A stretch of DNA of 16,245 bases, taken from assembly GCA_001817685.1 (NCBI GenBank), contig MHIV01000029.1:1-16245 (forward strand), read 5' to 3'. Position numbers and translations under genes: made by a program. Under the pieces are notes generated by a model. The model saw only the letters and a program-made list of their open reading frames with translations. It searched no databases and had not been told where the DNA came from. The stretch is from Candidatus Colwellbacteria bacterium RIFCSPHIGHO2_02_FULL_45_17 (GTDB taxonomy: Bacteria > Patescibacteriota > Minisyncoccia > UBA6257 > Colwellbacteraceae). The number at the start of each line of letters is the position of its first letter. The stretch's first letter is position 1. Shown here piece after piece: positions 1-7,049 of the stretch.

Positions 1-4
1 TTGG

Positions 5-1021
5 TTGAGCCATCTAAAGGCGGTACCTCTAGTCCCGCTTCTTCTTATTCTAGGGCTTGTGCTCGTTGATTTAGTATTCGTCAATATTAAACGCGTAAAG
101 CCGGCAGAAGAACCGGATTATTCTCTCTATGAACAAACCCTCCTAGATGACAACGCACAAAAACTGGAGGGCTCTGCTTTTGTAAATAATGCGAGTCCTC
201 TTGGCGAGCTTCAAGTTTCGGGATCTCTCGAGGATTTTGCCGGATTCGTTCTCGTCGAGAAAGGATCGCTTTTGAATGACGCTAAGACCACGTCGAATAT
301 AGAGGAGCTTCGCAACGGACTTTTATCATACGGAGTTGAAGAAGGAGATAATCTATCTTCGATCGCTGCGCAATTTGGGATTTCAGTAAATACAGTCATT
401 TGGGCAAATGACATCAGCGATTCGAGCTTAATCCAGCCGGGAGAGGAACTCGTAATACTGCCCGTTTCTGGGATACTTCACGTTGTAGCAGAAGGAGAGA
501 CCCTGCCTTCGATTGCCGATGCATACGATGTCGAACTCAGCGAGATCGCAACGTTTAATGAGAACAAAATTGCTGTTGGAGATACAGTTGTCGTGCCTCA
601 CGCAAAGCCCGCAAGCGAGAAAGTTGCCGCCTACAGCGGCTCGAGCTTGCCCGACCTTTCTGGATATTTTGTCGCCCCAGTTGCGAATGGCTGGAACTGG
701 GGGGAACTACACGATGCAAATGCGGTGGATGTGGCGGCCGCGTGCGGTACACCTATCGTAGCGGCTGCGGATGGGTTAGTCGTTAGCGTCGGCTCGCCGT
801 CGAATTGGAACAGCGGCTACGGCGGATTTATAAGACTCGAACATGCGAATGGCACGGAGACTTTTTACGCTCACAACAAGGCAAACCTAGTTTCTGTTGG
901 AGATAGAGTATCTCAAGGTGAGCAGATAGCCGACTTAGGCAATACTGGACGAGTGTATGGGGTAACGGGGTGTCATGTTCATTTCGGCGTAGCGGGGGCG
1001 CAGAATCCGCTAGCGAGGTAG
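5..1021 (+). CDS. LysM-domain M23 family metallopeptidase (peptidoglycan hydrolase)
   Basis: Predicted zinc endopeptidase that cleaves peptide cross-links of peptidoglycan at the outer face of the membrane. Residues 4-27 form one hydrophobic helix (signal anchor). Two LysM repeats follow at about 108-152 and 158-198, which in this family bind glycan. The M23 domain covers about 220-335. Visible ligands and catalytic residues are H236 and D242 (in an NAVD context), H290 in the YAH motif, and the HVH motif H324/H326. The H-to-D spacing is five residues, not the three of LytM; I recall this spacing in similar proteins but cannot verify it here. The TTG at position 5 is the first possible start, but the frame is open to the window edge, so the 5' end may be missing. 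It is followed by the structured intergenic region and converges on comM. The family call is firm; the exact bond cleaved is unknown. Confidence 0.9.
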   Translation: MSHLKAVPLVPLLLILGLVLVDLVFVNIKRVKPAEEPDYSLYEQTLLDDNAQKLEGSAFVNNASPLGELQVSGSLEDFAGFVLVEKGSLLNDAKTTSNIEELRNGLLSYGVEEGDNLSSIAAQFGISVNTVIWANDISDSSLIQPGEELVILPVSGILHVVAEGETLPSIADAYDVELSEIATFNENKIAVGDTVVVPHAKPASEKVAAYSGSSLPDLSGYFVAPVANGWNWGELHDANAVDVAAACGTPIVAAADGLVVSVGSPSNWNSGYGGFIRLEHANGTETFYAHNKANLVSVGDRVSQGEQIADLGNTGRVYGVTGCHVHFGVAGAQNPLAR

Positions 1022-1026
1022 CTCGC
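1013..1026 (+). other. Small hairpin spanning the M23 stop codon
   Basis: A perfect 5-bp stem (GCGAG with CTCGC) closes a GTAG loop that contains the TAG stop codon of the M23 gene. No T-run follows directly, so it is not a convincing terminator. It may stabilise the mRNA end or be chance. Confidence 0.3.
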
Positions 1027-1063
1027 GTTCTCTCACAGAAACAACTGCTCCAGCGGCTCGTTC

Positions 1064-1178
1064 GTGTATGCACATAGGAACCAGAATATCCCGACTCCAG
1101 CGGTCGGGATTTCTTCACGCTCGGCATTCTCTCAAACCCAAGCGAGAATGCCTGCGCGATGTTCCTATGTGCACACAC
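1064..1178. other. Structured three-way-junction element, copy A
   Basis: An outer stem P1 pairs 1064-1081 with 1161-1178: 18 positions with one non-Watson-Crick pair, which is A-C on the plus strand and G-U on the minus strand. Inside it are two hairpins. P4 is 1088-1095 with 1103-1110 (8 bp, loop TCCAGCG). P3 is 1123-1131 with 1144-1152 (9 bp, 12-nt loop). A 3-bp stem P2 pairs 1118-1120 with 1156-1158. Read on the minus strand, its unpaired segments (ATC, GCA, GCTTGG, CGCTGGA, ATTCTG) match copy B at 14973-15086, while all stems differ and still pair. It lies 43 nt after the M23 stop. The single G-U pair favours a minus-strand RNA. On the plus strand P4 doubles as a terminator-like hairpin. 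I do not recognise a named RNA family. Confidence 0.75.
1088..1115 (+). terminator. Terminator-like hairpin after the M23 gene
   Basis: An 8-bp GC-rich stem (ATCCCGAC with GTCGGGAT) with a 7-nt loop TCCAGCG is followed by TTCTT on the plus strand, 67 nt after the M23 stop. The U-run is weak. The same hairpin is stem P4 of structured element copy A, so termination may not be its only role. Confidence 0.5.
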
Positions 1179-1244
1179 TCGCTCGCTTTATTTTTCGCAA
1201 GTCTCTGATGAGAGAACACTCGCCACCGTTGTTTCGCAAATGTG

Positions 1245-1266
1245 ACTACTGAATCAATTCAGTAGT
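1245..1266. terminator. Perfect 9-bp hairpin between the convergent M23 and comM genes
   Basis: ACTACTGAA (1245-1253) pairs perfectly with TTCAGTAGT (1258-1266) around a TCAA loop. On the plus strand the stem runs into a short T-run (T1266-T1269); on the minus strand it starts 3 nt after the comM stop codon. It could be a weak terminator for plus-strand transcription or a 3'-end stabiliser for comM mRNA. Confidence 0.45.
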
Positions 1267-1268
1267 TT

Positions 1269-2792
1269 TCACTCCTCCCTAATTCTCAACTGAAATGCTT
1301 CCGCCACGTGGGGTTTTTCTACTTTTTCTGAGTTTTCGAGATCGGCGATCGTTTGCGCGGTTTTGAGAAGTCTGTAATATCCGCGTGTTGAAACTGGATA
1401 CTTATCAAAAATAGTTTTTATAAATTCGTCCGCTTCCTCTGTTATATCTATTATTTCCTCGCACTCCTTCGAGCTCATCTCAGCGTTCACGAGTCGTTTG
1501 GCTCCGACCCTCTTAAACCGCTCCGTTTGTATTTTTCGTGCGTCGACAACCTGTTTTTGGAAACCTAGCTTAGCGGTTGGCTTCTTTTTTAATTCGTCGA
1601 GTTTTATTCTCGGGACGTTAATTTGAATGTCAATTCTATCGAGCAGAGGGCCAGAGATTTTCTTCTGATATCTAAAAACTTCATTCGCGGTGCAAGTGCA
1701 CTCTTTTTCTTTGTCTCCCCAGTATCCGCACGGGCACGGATTCATCGCGGTTACTAAAATAAATCTTGCTGGGAAAACAAGGTTTCCTCTCGCGCGTGAC
1801 ACAACAATTTCTCCCGACTCGAGCGGCTGACGGAGGGCTTCGAGCAAGTCTCTTCTAAATTCGGGAAGTTCGTCCAAGAAGAGTACGCCCCTGTGCGCAA
1901 GACTTATTTCTCCAGGCCTTGGGTTTGTGCCACCCCCGACTATTGCGACCGGAGATGCGGTCTGGTGTGGTGCGCGAAACGGGCGGACTTTTGCATATCC
2001 TCCCTTCAAAAGCCCTACCGAGCTCCAGATTTGCGACACTTCCACCGCCTCTTTGATAGTTAACGGAGGAAGCAGGGAAATGAGCGCTTTTGCGAGCATT
2101 GTCTTCCCCGACCCCGGAGGTCCGCTCATCAGGATATTGTGTCCTCCTGCCGCGGCCACCACTAGCGCGCGCTTGGCGAACTCCTGCCCCTTTATATCCG
2201 AGATATCCACTTCTCCAGCTTCTTGCGGATCAAATTCTACTGATGGATAACGCTCAATAATTTTTATGCTAGATACATGGTTTACTAAGTCGCTCAGACT
2301 TTTTACGGGCAAGATTCTCACTCCGTCGATTAAACTTGCCTCCGCTGCGTTTTCACTGGGAAGGAATATTTCGTCTATGTCGGATTTTTTTGCGAGGAGC
2401 GCGGTATTCAAACCGCCCGGAATGCTGCGAACTTTGCCGTCGAGGGCGAGCTCCCCAACAAAAATCTTATTCTGCGCTACAAATGGCTTAACTTGCTCAG
2501 TCGCTAGCAGATAGCCTATCGCGATTGCTAAATCGTACTGTGTCCCAGTCTTTTTAATATCAGCGGGCGCAAGGTTTACTGTAATTTTTCTATTCTCTTT
2601 CGTCGGAGGTTTAAAGCCGCTGTTTTTTAGTGCAGAACTTACTCGTTCTTTTGCCTCTGACAGAGCTTTGTCGGCGAGGCCGACGATATTAAAAGCATGA
2701 AGGCCGACATTTAAGTCGACCTCCACCTCAATTAACTTGGCTTCTATGCCCTCAAGTTCTGCAGAGTAGACCTTGGAGAGCGCGCTACCCAT
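1269..2792 (-). CDS. comM: ComM/YifB-family Mg-chelatase-like AAA+ ATPase
   Basis: Predicted hexameric AAA+ motor that, as known for ComM of naturally competent bacteria, drives branch migration when incoming single-stranded DNA is integrated into the chromosome. At 507 aa it is full length. The N-terminal ChlI-like domain spans about 1-185. Walker A is GPPGSGKT at 224-231 and Walker B is VLFLDE at 303-308. The Cys-rich insertion that marks YifB proteins is present (CPCG at 353-356, CTC at 365-367), as is the C-terminal RGYYRLLKTAQTIADL segment near 470-485. Its ATG overlaps the stop of the upstream DksA-like gene by 8 nt (ATGGGTAG), so the two are probably translationally coupled. The stop is TGA. 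Identity is firm; a competence role here is inferred from the family. Confidence 0.95.
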   Translation of the reverse strand: MGSALSKVYSAELEGIEAKLIEVEVDLNVGLHAFNIVGLADKALSEAKERVSSALKNSGFKPPTKENRKITVNLAPADIKKTGTQYDLAIAIGYLLATEQVKPFVAQNKIFVGELALDGKVRSIPGGLNTALLAKKSDIDEIFLPSENAAEASLIDGVRILPVKSLSDLVNHVSSIKIIERYPSVEFDPQEAGEVDISDIKGQEFAKRALVVAAAGGHNILMSGPPGSGKTMLAKALISLLPPLTIKEAVEVSQIWSSVGLLKGGYAKVRPFRAPHQTASPVAIVGGGTNPRPGEISLAHRGVLFLDELPEFRRDLLEALRQPLESGEIVVSRARGNLVFPARFILVTAMNPCPCGYWGDKEKECTCTANEVFRYQKKISGPLLDRIDIQINVPRIKLDELKKKPTAKLGFQKQVVDARKIQTERFKRVGAKRLVNAEMSSKECEEIIDITEEADEFIKTIFDKYPVSTRGYYRLLKTAQTIADLENSEKVEKPHVAEAFQLRIREE

Positions 2793-3114
2793 TAGCCTTA
2801 CAGTTTTTGCAGAGTCTCGATTCGGGGTTCACCTGGAGCAAGTCCATAGATATTTCACTCCCGCAGTTCTCGCAAATTCCGTAGGTCCCGGCCTCCATTT
2901 TCTCGAGGGCCTCGTCGATGTCGGAGAGCCTATCGCGGAAGCTATTTGAAACCGGAATGTTTGACGAGAGCTCCTCGGTCTCGTCAGATTCTTGTTCGCC
3001 CGAGTCGATATCGCTTCCGAAGTCAACGTCAGTTAACTCGAGAAGCCTTTTTTCTAAATCTACTCTTTCTTTGAGGAGAAGCGACTTTAATTTTTCTTTA
3101 TCTTGGTCAGTCAT
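2785..3114 (-). CDS. DksA/TraR-family C4 zinc-finger protein
   Basis: A small coiled-coil plus zinc-finger protein of the DksA/TraR superfamily. Members bind in the secondary channel of RNA polymerase and adjust promoter response. A long charged helical hairpin occupies about 5-75, with an acidic tip (many D/E at about 34-52). It is followed by a four-cysteine finger, ICENCG and LCKNC. The canonical DksA tip motif DxxDxA is not evident, so the RNA polymerase effect may differ or be absent. A TTG at 3126 in the same frame would add four residues, but that TTG overlaps the -10 box, so the ATG at 3114 is preferred (109 aa). The gene leads a two-gene unit with comM and has a strong promoter, giving a leader of only about 5 nt. 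Confidence 0.88.
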   Translation of the reverse strand: MTDQDKEKLKSLLLKERVDLEKRLLELTDVDFGSDIDSGEQESDETEELSSNIPVSNSFRDRLSDIDEALEKMEAGTYGICENCGSEISMDLLQVNPESRLCKNCKANG

Positions 3115-3125
3115 TTGATGGGTCA

Positions 3126-3155
3126 ATTATCTTAAAAAAGGATGGGTATAGTCAA
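3126..3155 (-). promoter_or_regulatory. Promoter of the dksA-like/comM unit
   Basis: On the minus strand, TTGACT (3155-3150) is followed after 18 bp by GATAAT (3131-3126). The start site would fall near 3119, about 5 nt before the ATG at 3114, so the mRNA is nearly leaderless. The -35 box abuts one arm of the large palindrome at 3151-3232. Confidence 0.7.
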
Positions 3156-3232
3156 CCCCTTAACTAATCGAGCGGTGGATTTATTATCATGAGCGCAGAG
3201 CGCTACCCGCTCAATTGGTTAAGGGGGTCAAC
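3151..3232. repeat. Large imperfect palindrome between divergent dksA-like and ruvA genes
   Basis: Positions 3156-3175 pair with 3207-3226: 18 of 20 are Watson-Crick, one is G-T and one is C-A. The outer bases 3151-3155 and 3227-3232 are partly complementary with a bulge. The 31-nt centre contains a smaller hairpin (AGCGC, AGA, GCGCT at 3192-3204). It sits upstream of both divergent promoters, so an operator, a cruciform or the remnant of an insertion are all possible. Confidence 0.6.
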
Positions 3233-3275
3233 TCCGTCGTCTTTTGCCAAGGGTTACGGGGTGGACGTTTTCACA

Positions 3276-3287
3276 TATAATAGGGAT
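3276..3287 (+). promoter_or_regulatory. Consensus -10 box for a leaderless ruvA mRNA
   Basis: TATAAT (3276-3281) is followed by six bases (AGGGAT) and then the ruvA ATG at 3288. With the usual spacing of about 7 nt from -10 to +1, transcription would start at the A of the ATG. A weak -35 candidate, TTACGG, lies 16 bp upstream. Confidence 0.7.
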
Positions 3288-3863
3288 ATGATTCATAGTC
3301 TTTCTGGAGAGTTAACGCAAAAAATGGGGAAGTTTCTCTTTGTCGGCATAGGCGGAGTAGAGTTCAAAGTGATGGTCCCAGCGACAAGTGAGAGCAAGCT
3401 TCCCAAGCTTGGGGACAAGATTGTGGTCTATACGTTCTTGCATATTCGTGAAGGTGGAGCAGACCTCTACGGGTTTTTAACTGAGAAAGAGCTTTCGTTC
3501 TTCGAGCTTTTGATTTCTGTTTCCGGCATCGGGCCGAAATCGGCCGTCAGCATATTGAGTGTTGCGCCGGTGGATCAGTTAATGGCGGCGGTCTCGAGAG
3601 GCGAGGCAGAAATCCTACAAAAATCCTCTGGCGTCGGCAAAAAAACCTCAGAGCGCATTGTGCTGGAGTTGAAAGACAAGATTACGGCTGATGGAGACGA
3701 GGTATCAGTGAAGGTTATGGAATCTGACAACGATGTTTACGACGCGCTGATTAACCTGGGATACTCGAGAAGAGATGCAAGGAATGTTTTGGATAAAATT
3801 GACACGGCTCTCACTGACACGGGCGACAGACTGCGCGACGCGCTTAAGAAAATAAAAAACTAA
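3288..3863 (+). CDS. ruvA: Holliday junction branch migration protein RuvA
   Basis: Binds four-way DNA junctions and loads the RuvB motor during recombinational repair. The 191-aa length fits the family. An N-terminal OB fold (about 1-65) precedes two helix-hairpin-helix motifs (GIGPKS at 80-85, GVGKKT at 115-120) and a small C-terminal domain III (about 149-191) that contacts RuvB. The reading frame extends upstream to an ATG at 3189, but that segment covers the palindrome and the promoter and has no RuvA similarity. The ATG at 3288 gives MIHSLSG, matching the usual RuvA start, and lies exactly where a leaderless transcript would begin. It is first in a long co-directional block, and the next gene follows its stop with no gap. 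ruvB and ruvC are not in the window. Confidence 0.95.
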   Translation: MIHSLSGELTQKMGKFLFVGIGGVEFKVMVPATSESKLPKLGDKIVVYTFLHIREGGADLYGFLTEKELSFFELLISVSGIGPKSAVSILSVAPVDQLMAAVSRGEAEILQKSSGVGKKTSERIVLELKDKITADGDEVSVKVMESDNDVYDALINLGYSRRDARNVLDKIDTALTDTGDRLRDALKKIKN

Positions 3864-5069
3864 ATGAAATACGCGAAAAGGTTTCTGAGGAGTGTAATTA
3901 AATTGCTTGGGCTTTTAAAAATCTACCACTTTGCTCTTGCTTGGGGAGCTTCGGTCTTCTACGGGCGTCCCTCGCGGCAGATGACGGTGATTGGTGTGAC
4001 TGGGACTAAGGGGAAGACCACCGTTGCCGAGCTTATAAGCGCGATTCTGAACGAGGCTGGCGAGAAAACAGTTCTATCATCGTCGCACAGATTTCAAGTT
4101 GGAGATAGAAGCTGGACTAACAAAACCGGCAACACAATGCCAGGCAGGGGGTTGATACAAAAACTTTTAAGGGATGGGGCAAAAATTGGTTCTAAATACG
4201 GTATCGTCGAGGTTGTATCCGAGGGTGTTGTCCAATACAGACACAAGTTTATGGATTTTGATATCGCGGTTTTTACTGGACTTCACCCCGAACATATTGA
4301 ATCACACGGTGGACTTGAGAAGTACCGCGAAGCGAAACTAAACTTCTTCCGCGACGTGAAGAAAAATTCGAAAAAGAAGGATAGAAAATTCGTAATTAAC
4401 AAAAACAACGAACACAGCAAATATTTCTTAGAAATTGCGGGAAGCGATACTGTGCTATACGAGAAGTATGACGGCCCCATTAAAATTATCGGAGATTTTA
4501 ATAGAGAAAACGCTGCTGCCGCCGCTACAGTGGCGCAACTTCTCGGAGTGTCGAGCGATGTGATAAAAAATGCGCTTGCGAAATTCTCGGGCGTTCCCGG
4601 AAGAATGGAGTTCGTTAAACAAGAGCCTTTCAAGGTGGTCGTAGACTATGCGCACACGCCCGGTTCCCTCGAGGCTGCTTACGGAGCGCTCAAAAATAAT
4701 GGGGGCGGGCTAATCTGCGTATTCGGTTCGGACGGCGGTGGGCGTGATAAGTGGAAGCGCCCGGAACTAGGGAAAATTGCAGGGAGACACTGCAAAGAAA
4801 TTATTTTGACCTCAGAGAATCCATACGAGGAAGATCCGCAGAAAATTATAAAAGAGATTCGCGCCGGCACAAAGGGCAGCAACGCTACGGTTTATGAGAT
4901 TCCAGATAGAACGGCGGCCATTAGGAAGGCAATTAATCTCGCGAAGCCGGGAGATACAATTATACTTACCGGTAAGGGGAGTGAGCCATTTATGAAAATG
5001 GCGAAAGGGAAGAAAATACCGTGGTCTGATCGCGACGTAGCCATAAAGGAGCTGGGCGATAAAATATGA
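3864..5069 (+). CDS. MurE-like Mur ligase family protein lacking the first domain
   Basis: ATP-dependent amide ligase of the Mur family, expected to add an amino acid to a muropeptide precursor in the cytoplasm. The ATP-binding loop is GVTGTKGKTT at 44-53. The likely carbamylated lysine is K158 in YREAKLNFF. DYAHTPGS (261-268) and a GKGSE motif near 370-374 match MurE central and C-terminal domains. At 401 aa it is much shorter than standard MurE (about 490): only about 40 residues precede the P-loop, so the UDP-binding first domain is missing. The DNPR-type specificity motif reads ENPY (318-321), so the added residue cannot be predicted. It starts immediately after the ruvA stop. It may be a MurE replacement in a reduced pathway or act on another muropeptide. 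Confidence 0.85.
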   Translation: MKYAKRFLRSVIKLLGLLKIYHFALAWGASVFYGRPSRQMTVIGVTGTKGKTTVAELISAILNEAGEKTVLSSSHRFQVGDRSWTNKTGNTMPGRGLIQKLLRDGAKIGSKYGIVEVVSEGVVQYRHKFMDFDIAVFTGLHPEHIESHGGLEKYREAKLNFFRDVKKNSKKKDRKFVINKNNEHSKYFLEIAGSDTVLYEKYDGPIKIIGDFNRENAAAAATVAQLLGVSSDVIKNALAKFSGVPGRMEFVKQEPFKVVVDYAHTPGSLEAAYGALKNNGGGLICVFGSDGGGRDKWKRPELGKIAGRHCKEIILTSENPYEEDPQKIIKEIRAGTKGSNATVYEIPDRTAAIRKAINLAKPGDTIILTGKGSEPFMKMAKGKKIPWSDRDVAIKELGDKI

Positions 5070-5079
5070 TTAAGAAGCA

Positions 5080-6435
5080 ATGAAACTCGCGTTCTACGGA
5101 GCTGCAAAAATGGTGAGCGGTTCTAATTTTTTGCTGGAGGACGAAGGGGTAAGAATTTTAGTGGACTGCGGATTAAAACAGTGCCCGCGCTATTGCGAGA
5201 TAGAAAATTTTGGAGAATTTCCGTACGACCCTGCGACCATAGACGCGATTCTTATAACTCATGCTCACGTCGACCATATAGGCCGTGTGCCGAGGCTGTA
5301 TAAACATGGATTCAGGGGACGAATTTTATCGACTGAGCCAACAAAGGAATTTGCGTATCATATGCTCACCGACTCTATGAGAATTTTGTCACGTGAGGCA
5401 GATGAGTTGGAGGTAGATCACATGTACGAAGAGTCCGACGTTAAAGGCGTTGTTTCTCTTTGGGAGGGAGTGCGCTACCACGAGAAAATGGATGTCAGTG
5501 GGCTCAGCGTGGAGTTTTATGATGCAGGGCACATTTTAGGATCGAGCTTTATAGTTGTAACTTCTAAGGAAGGGAAAAAGATCGTGTTCTCAGGAGACCT
5601 TGGAAATAGCCCCGCCCCGTTAATTCATCCGCTGGAATCACCTGGCCAGGTTGACTACGCCGTACTGGAATCAACGTATGGCGGCCGTGTCCATGAAGAC
5701 ATTGATACAAGAAGGGGTTTGCTCGAAGACGTCGTTGAGTCAACCGTAAAAAGCGGAGGAGTTTTAATGATTCCCGCCTTTGCCCTTGAGAGAACGCAGG
5801 AACTCCTATTCGAACTAAACGAGTTAGTCGAAAACGGCAGAATTCCCAGAACCCCGGTTTTTATTGATAGCCCACTGGCGATAAAACTAACGGAAATTTA
5901 TAGAAAGTATTCGAAGAACAATAAATATTTCAACAAAAACGCAGTGGATCTCGGAGGCGCAGATAATATTTTCGATTTCTCGGGCCTCAAGTTGGTTCTT
6001 GAAACAAAGGAGTCGAAAGCTATAGCCGACACGCCCGCTCCCAAAATTATTATTGCTGGTGCGGGTATGTCTAACGGGGGGAGGATCCAGCATCACGAGA
6101 AGCGGTATTTGAGTGACCCAAAGAATACAATACTTTTCATCGGTTATCAGGCCCAAGGCTCTCTTGGAAGAAGTATTCTTGAGGGGGCAACCACGGTTAG
6201 TATTCACGGAGAAGACATTCCAGTTAAAGCCCGCGTAGAGGCGATAGGTGCGTATTCAGCCCATGCCGACCAACCGGCTTTAATCGATTGGCTGAGGCCC
6301 ACTCATAGAAATCTCAAAAAAGTATTTTTAGTGCATGGCGAAGAAGATCAAATGGAGGCGTTGGCCGCCAAGATCAGGGACGATCTTGCAGTAGAAACGA
6401 TAATTCCCTCGCAAGGGGATGAAGTGATATTATAA
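5080..6435 (+). CDS. MBL-fold beta-CASP nuclease (CPSF/RNase J-like)
   Basis: Metallo-beta-lactamase fold hydrolase with a beta-CASP insertion, a family dominated by RNA-processing nucleases. The metal site is HAHVDH at 61-66, with H151 in GHILGS and D173 in SGDLG. The beta-CASP part shows the GAGMSNGGR segment (327-335), SAH with H395, and VHGE with H419. At 451 aa it matches the bacterial and archaeal CPSF73-like group better than full RNase J (about 550 aa), because the C-terminal RNase J domain is absent. It starts 10 nt after the Mur ligase with no strong Shine-Dalgarno site and so probably belongs to the same transcript. Endo- or exonuclease activity cannot be decided from sequence. Confidence 0.88.
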   Translation: MKLAFYGAAKMVSGSNFLLEDEGVRILVDCGLKQCPRYCEIENFGEFPYDPATIDAILITHAHVDHIGRVPRLYKHGFRGRILSTEPTKEFAYHMLTDSMRILSREADELEVDHMYEESDVKGVVSLWEGVRYHEKMDVSGLSVEFYDAGHILGSSFIVVTSKEGKKIVFSGDLGNSPAPLIHPLESPGQVDYAVLESTYGGRVHEDIDTRRGLLEDVVESTVKSGGVLMIPAFALERTQELLFELNELVENGRIPRTPVFIDSPLAIKLTEIYRKYSKNNKYFNKNAVDLGGADNIFDFSGLKLVLETKESKAIADTPAPKIIIAGAGMSNGGRIQHHEKRYLSDPKNTILFIGYQAQGSLGRSILEGATTVSIHGEDIPVKARVEAIGAYSAHADQPALIDWLRPTHRNLKKVFLVHGEEDQMEALAAKIRDDLAVETIIPSQGDEVIL

Positions 6436-6440
6436 AAGCG

Positions 6441-7037
6441 ATGGAAGATTTAACACACCCAAAGTATAAAATTTGTGTTTCCGGAGCAGCCGAGACAGAT
6501 CACTGCGGAGAGGCGTCGCTTGCCGCTGCGGAAGAGCTTGGTCGTGAAATAGTGCGCCACAACGCCGTTTTGATTGATGGGGCTACGACAGGGTTTCCGT
6601 ATTGGGCGGCGAAAGGAGCAAAAGAGGAAGGAGGAATTGTTGTTGGTTTCTCTCCAGCTGCTGGAGAGAAAGAGCACGTGGAGTTTTACAAACTACCTAC
6701 GGACTATCACGATCTGATTATTTATACTGGCTTTGCCTATTCTGGCAGAAATCTTATTTTGACCAGGGCGTCCGACGCTGTAATAGTCGGTTGCGGTAGA
6801 ATGGGAACCATTAACGAGTTTACTGTCGCGTTTGAGGACAAAAAACCCATCGGGGTTCTTGAGGGAGAATGGGAGACAGACGAAGTTCTCACAACTCTTA
6901 TAGAAAAATCTCATCGGGCCGAAGAGATCAAAGATAGAATTGTCTTTGAATCCGAACCAAAAATATTATTAGATAAGCTTATAGAGCTCATCGAGAAGTA
7001 CAAGCAAAGCAACGAAGCGATGAGCCCTCGTGTTTAA
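6441..7037 (+). CDS. SLOG/LOG-family Rossmann-fold protein
   Basis: A 198-aa protein of the SLOG superfamily (relatives of LOG phosphoribohydrolases and the DprA fold), which bind nucleotides or nucleotide-like ligands. The key loop GCGRMGTINE (117-126) corresponds to the family's GGxGTxxE signature, with the second glycine replaced by Cys. The N-terminal strand ICVSGAAE and the IDGATTGFPYWAAKGA region also fit. The C-terminus (about 160-198) is a charged helix. It follows the nuclease gene by 5 nt. A LOG-type nucleoside monophosphate hydrolase is possible but the substrate is unknown. Confidence 0.8.
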   Translation: MEDLTHPKYKICVSGAAETDHCGEASLAAAEELGREIVRHNAVLIDGATTGFPYWAAKGAKEEGGIVVGFSPAAGEKEHVEFYKLPTDYHDLIIYTGFAYSGRNLILTRASDAVIVGCGRMGTINEFTVAFEDKKPIGVLEGEWETDEVLTTLIEKSHRAEEIKDRIVFESEPKILLDKLIELIEKYKQSNEAMSPRV

Positions 7038-7049
7038 AGGTCGCAATCA

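Noticed and set aside
828..1178. 116-aa open frame on the minus strand
   Set aside because: It overlaps the M23 C-terminal coding region and the structured element; its sequence is explained by the stems and loops.
1064..1178. Integron attC site or transposon terminal repeats
   Set aside because: No RYYYAAC/GTTRRRY core sites, and the outer arms of the two copies differ, unlike the fixed ends of a mobile element.
3201..3275. tRNA-like D-arm (GCTCAATTGGTTAAG)
   Set aside because: No T-arm GGTTCRA sequence, no matching anticodon stem and no acceptor stem; the resemblance lies within the palindrome.
3189..3287. N-terminal extension of RuvA from ATG 3189
   Set aside because: The segment covers the palindrome and a consensus -10 box and has no RuvA similarity; ATG 3288 matches the family start.
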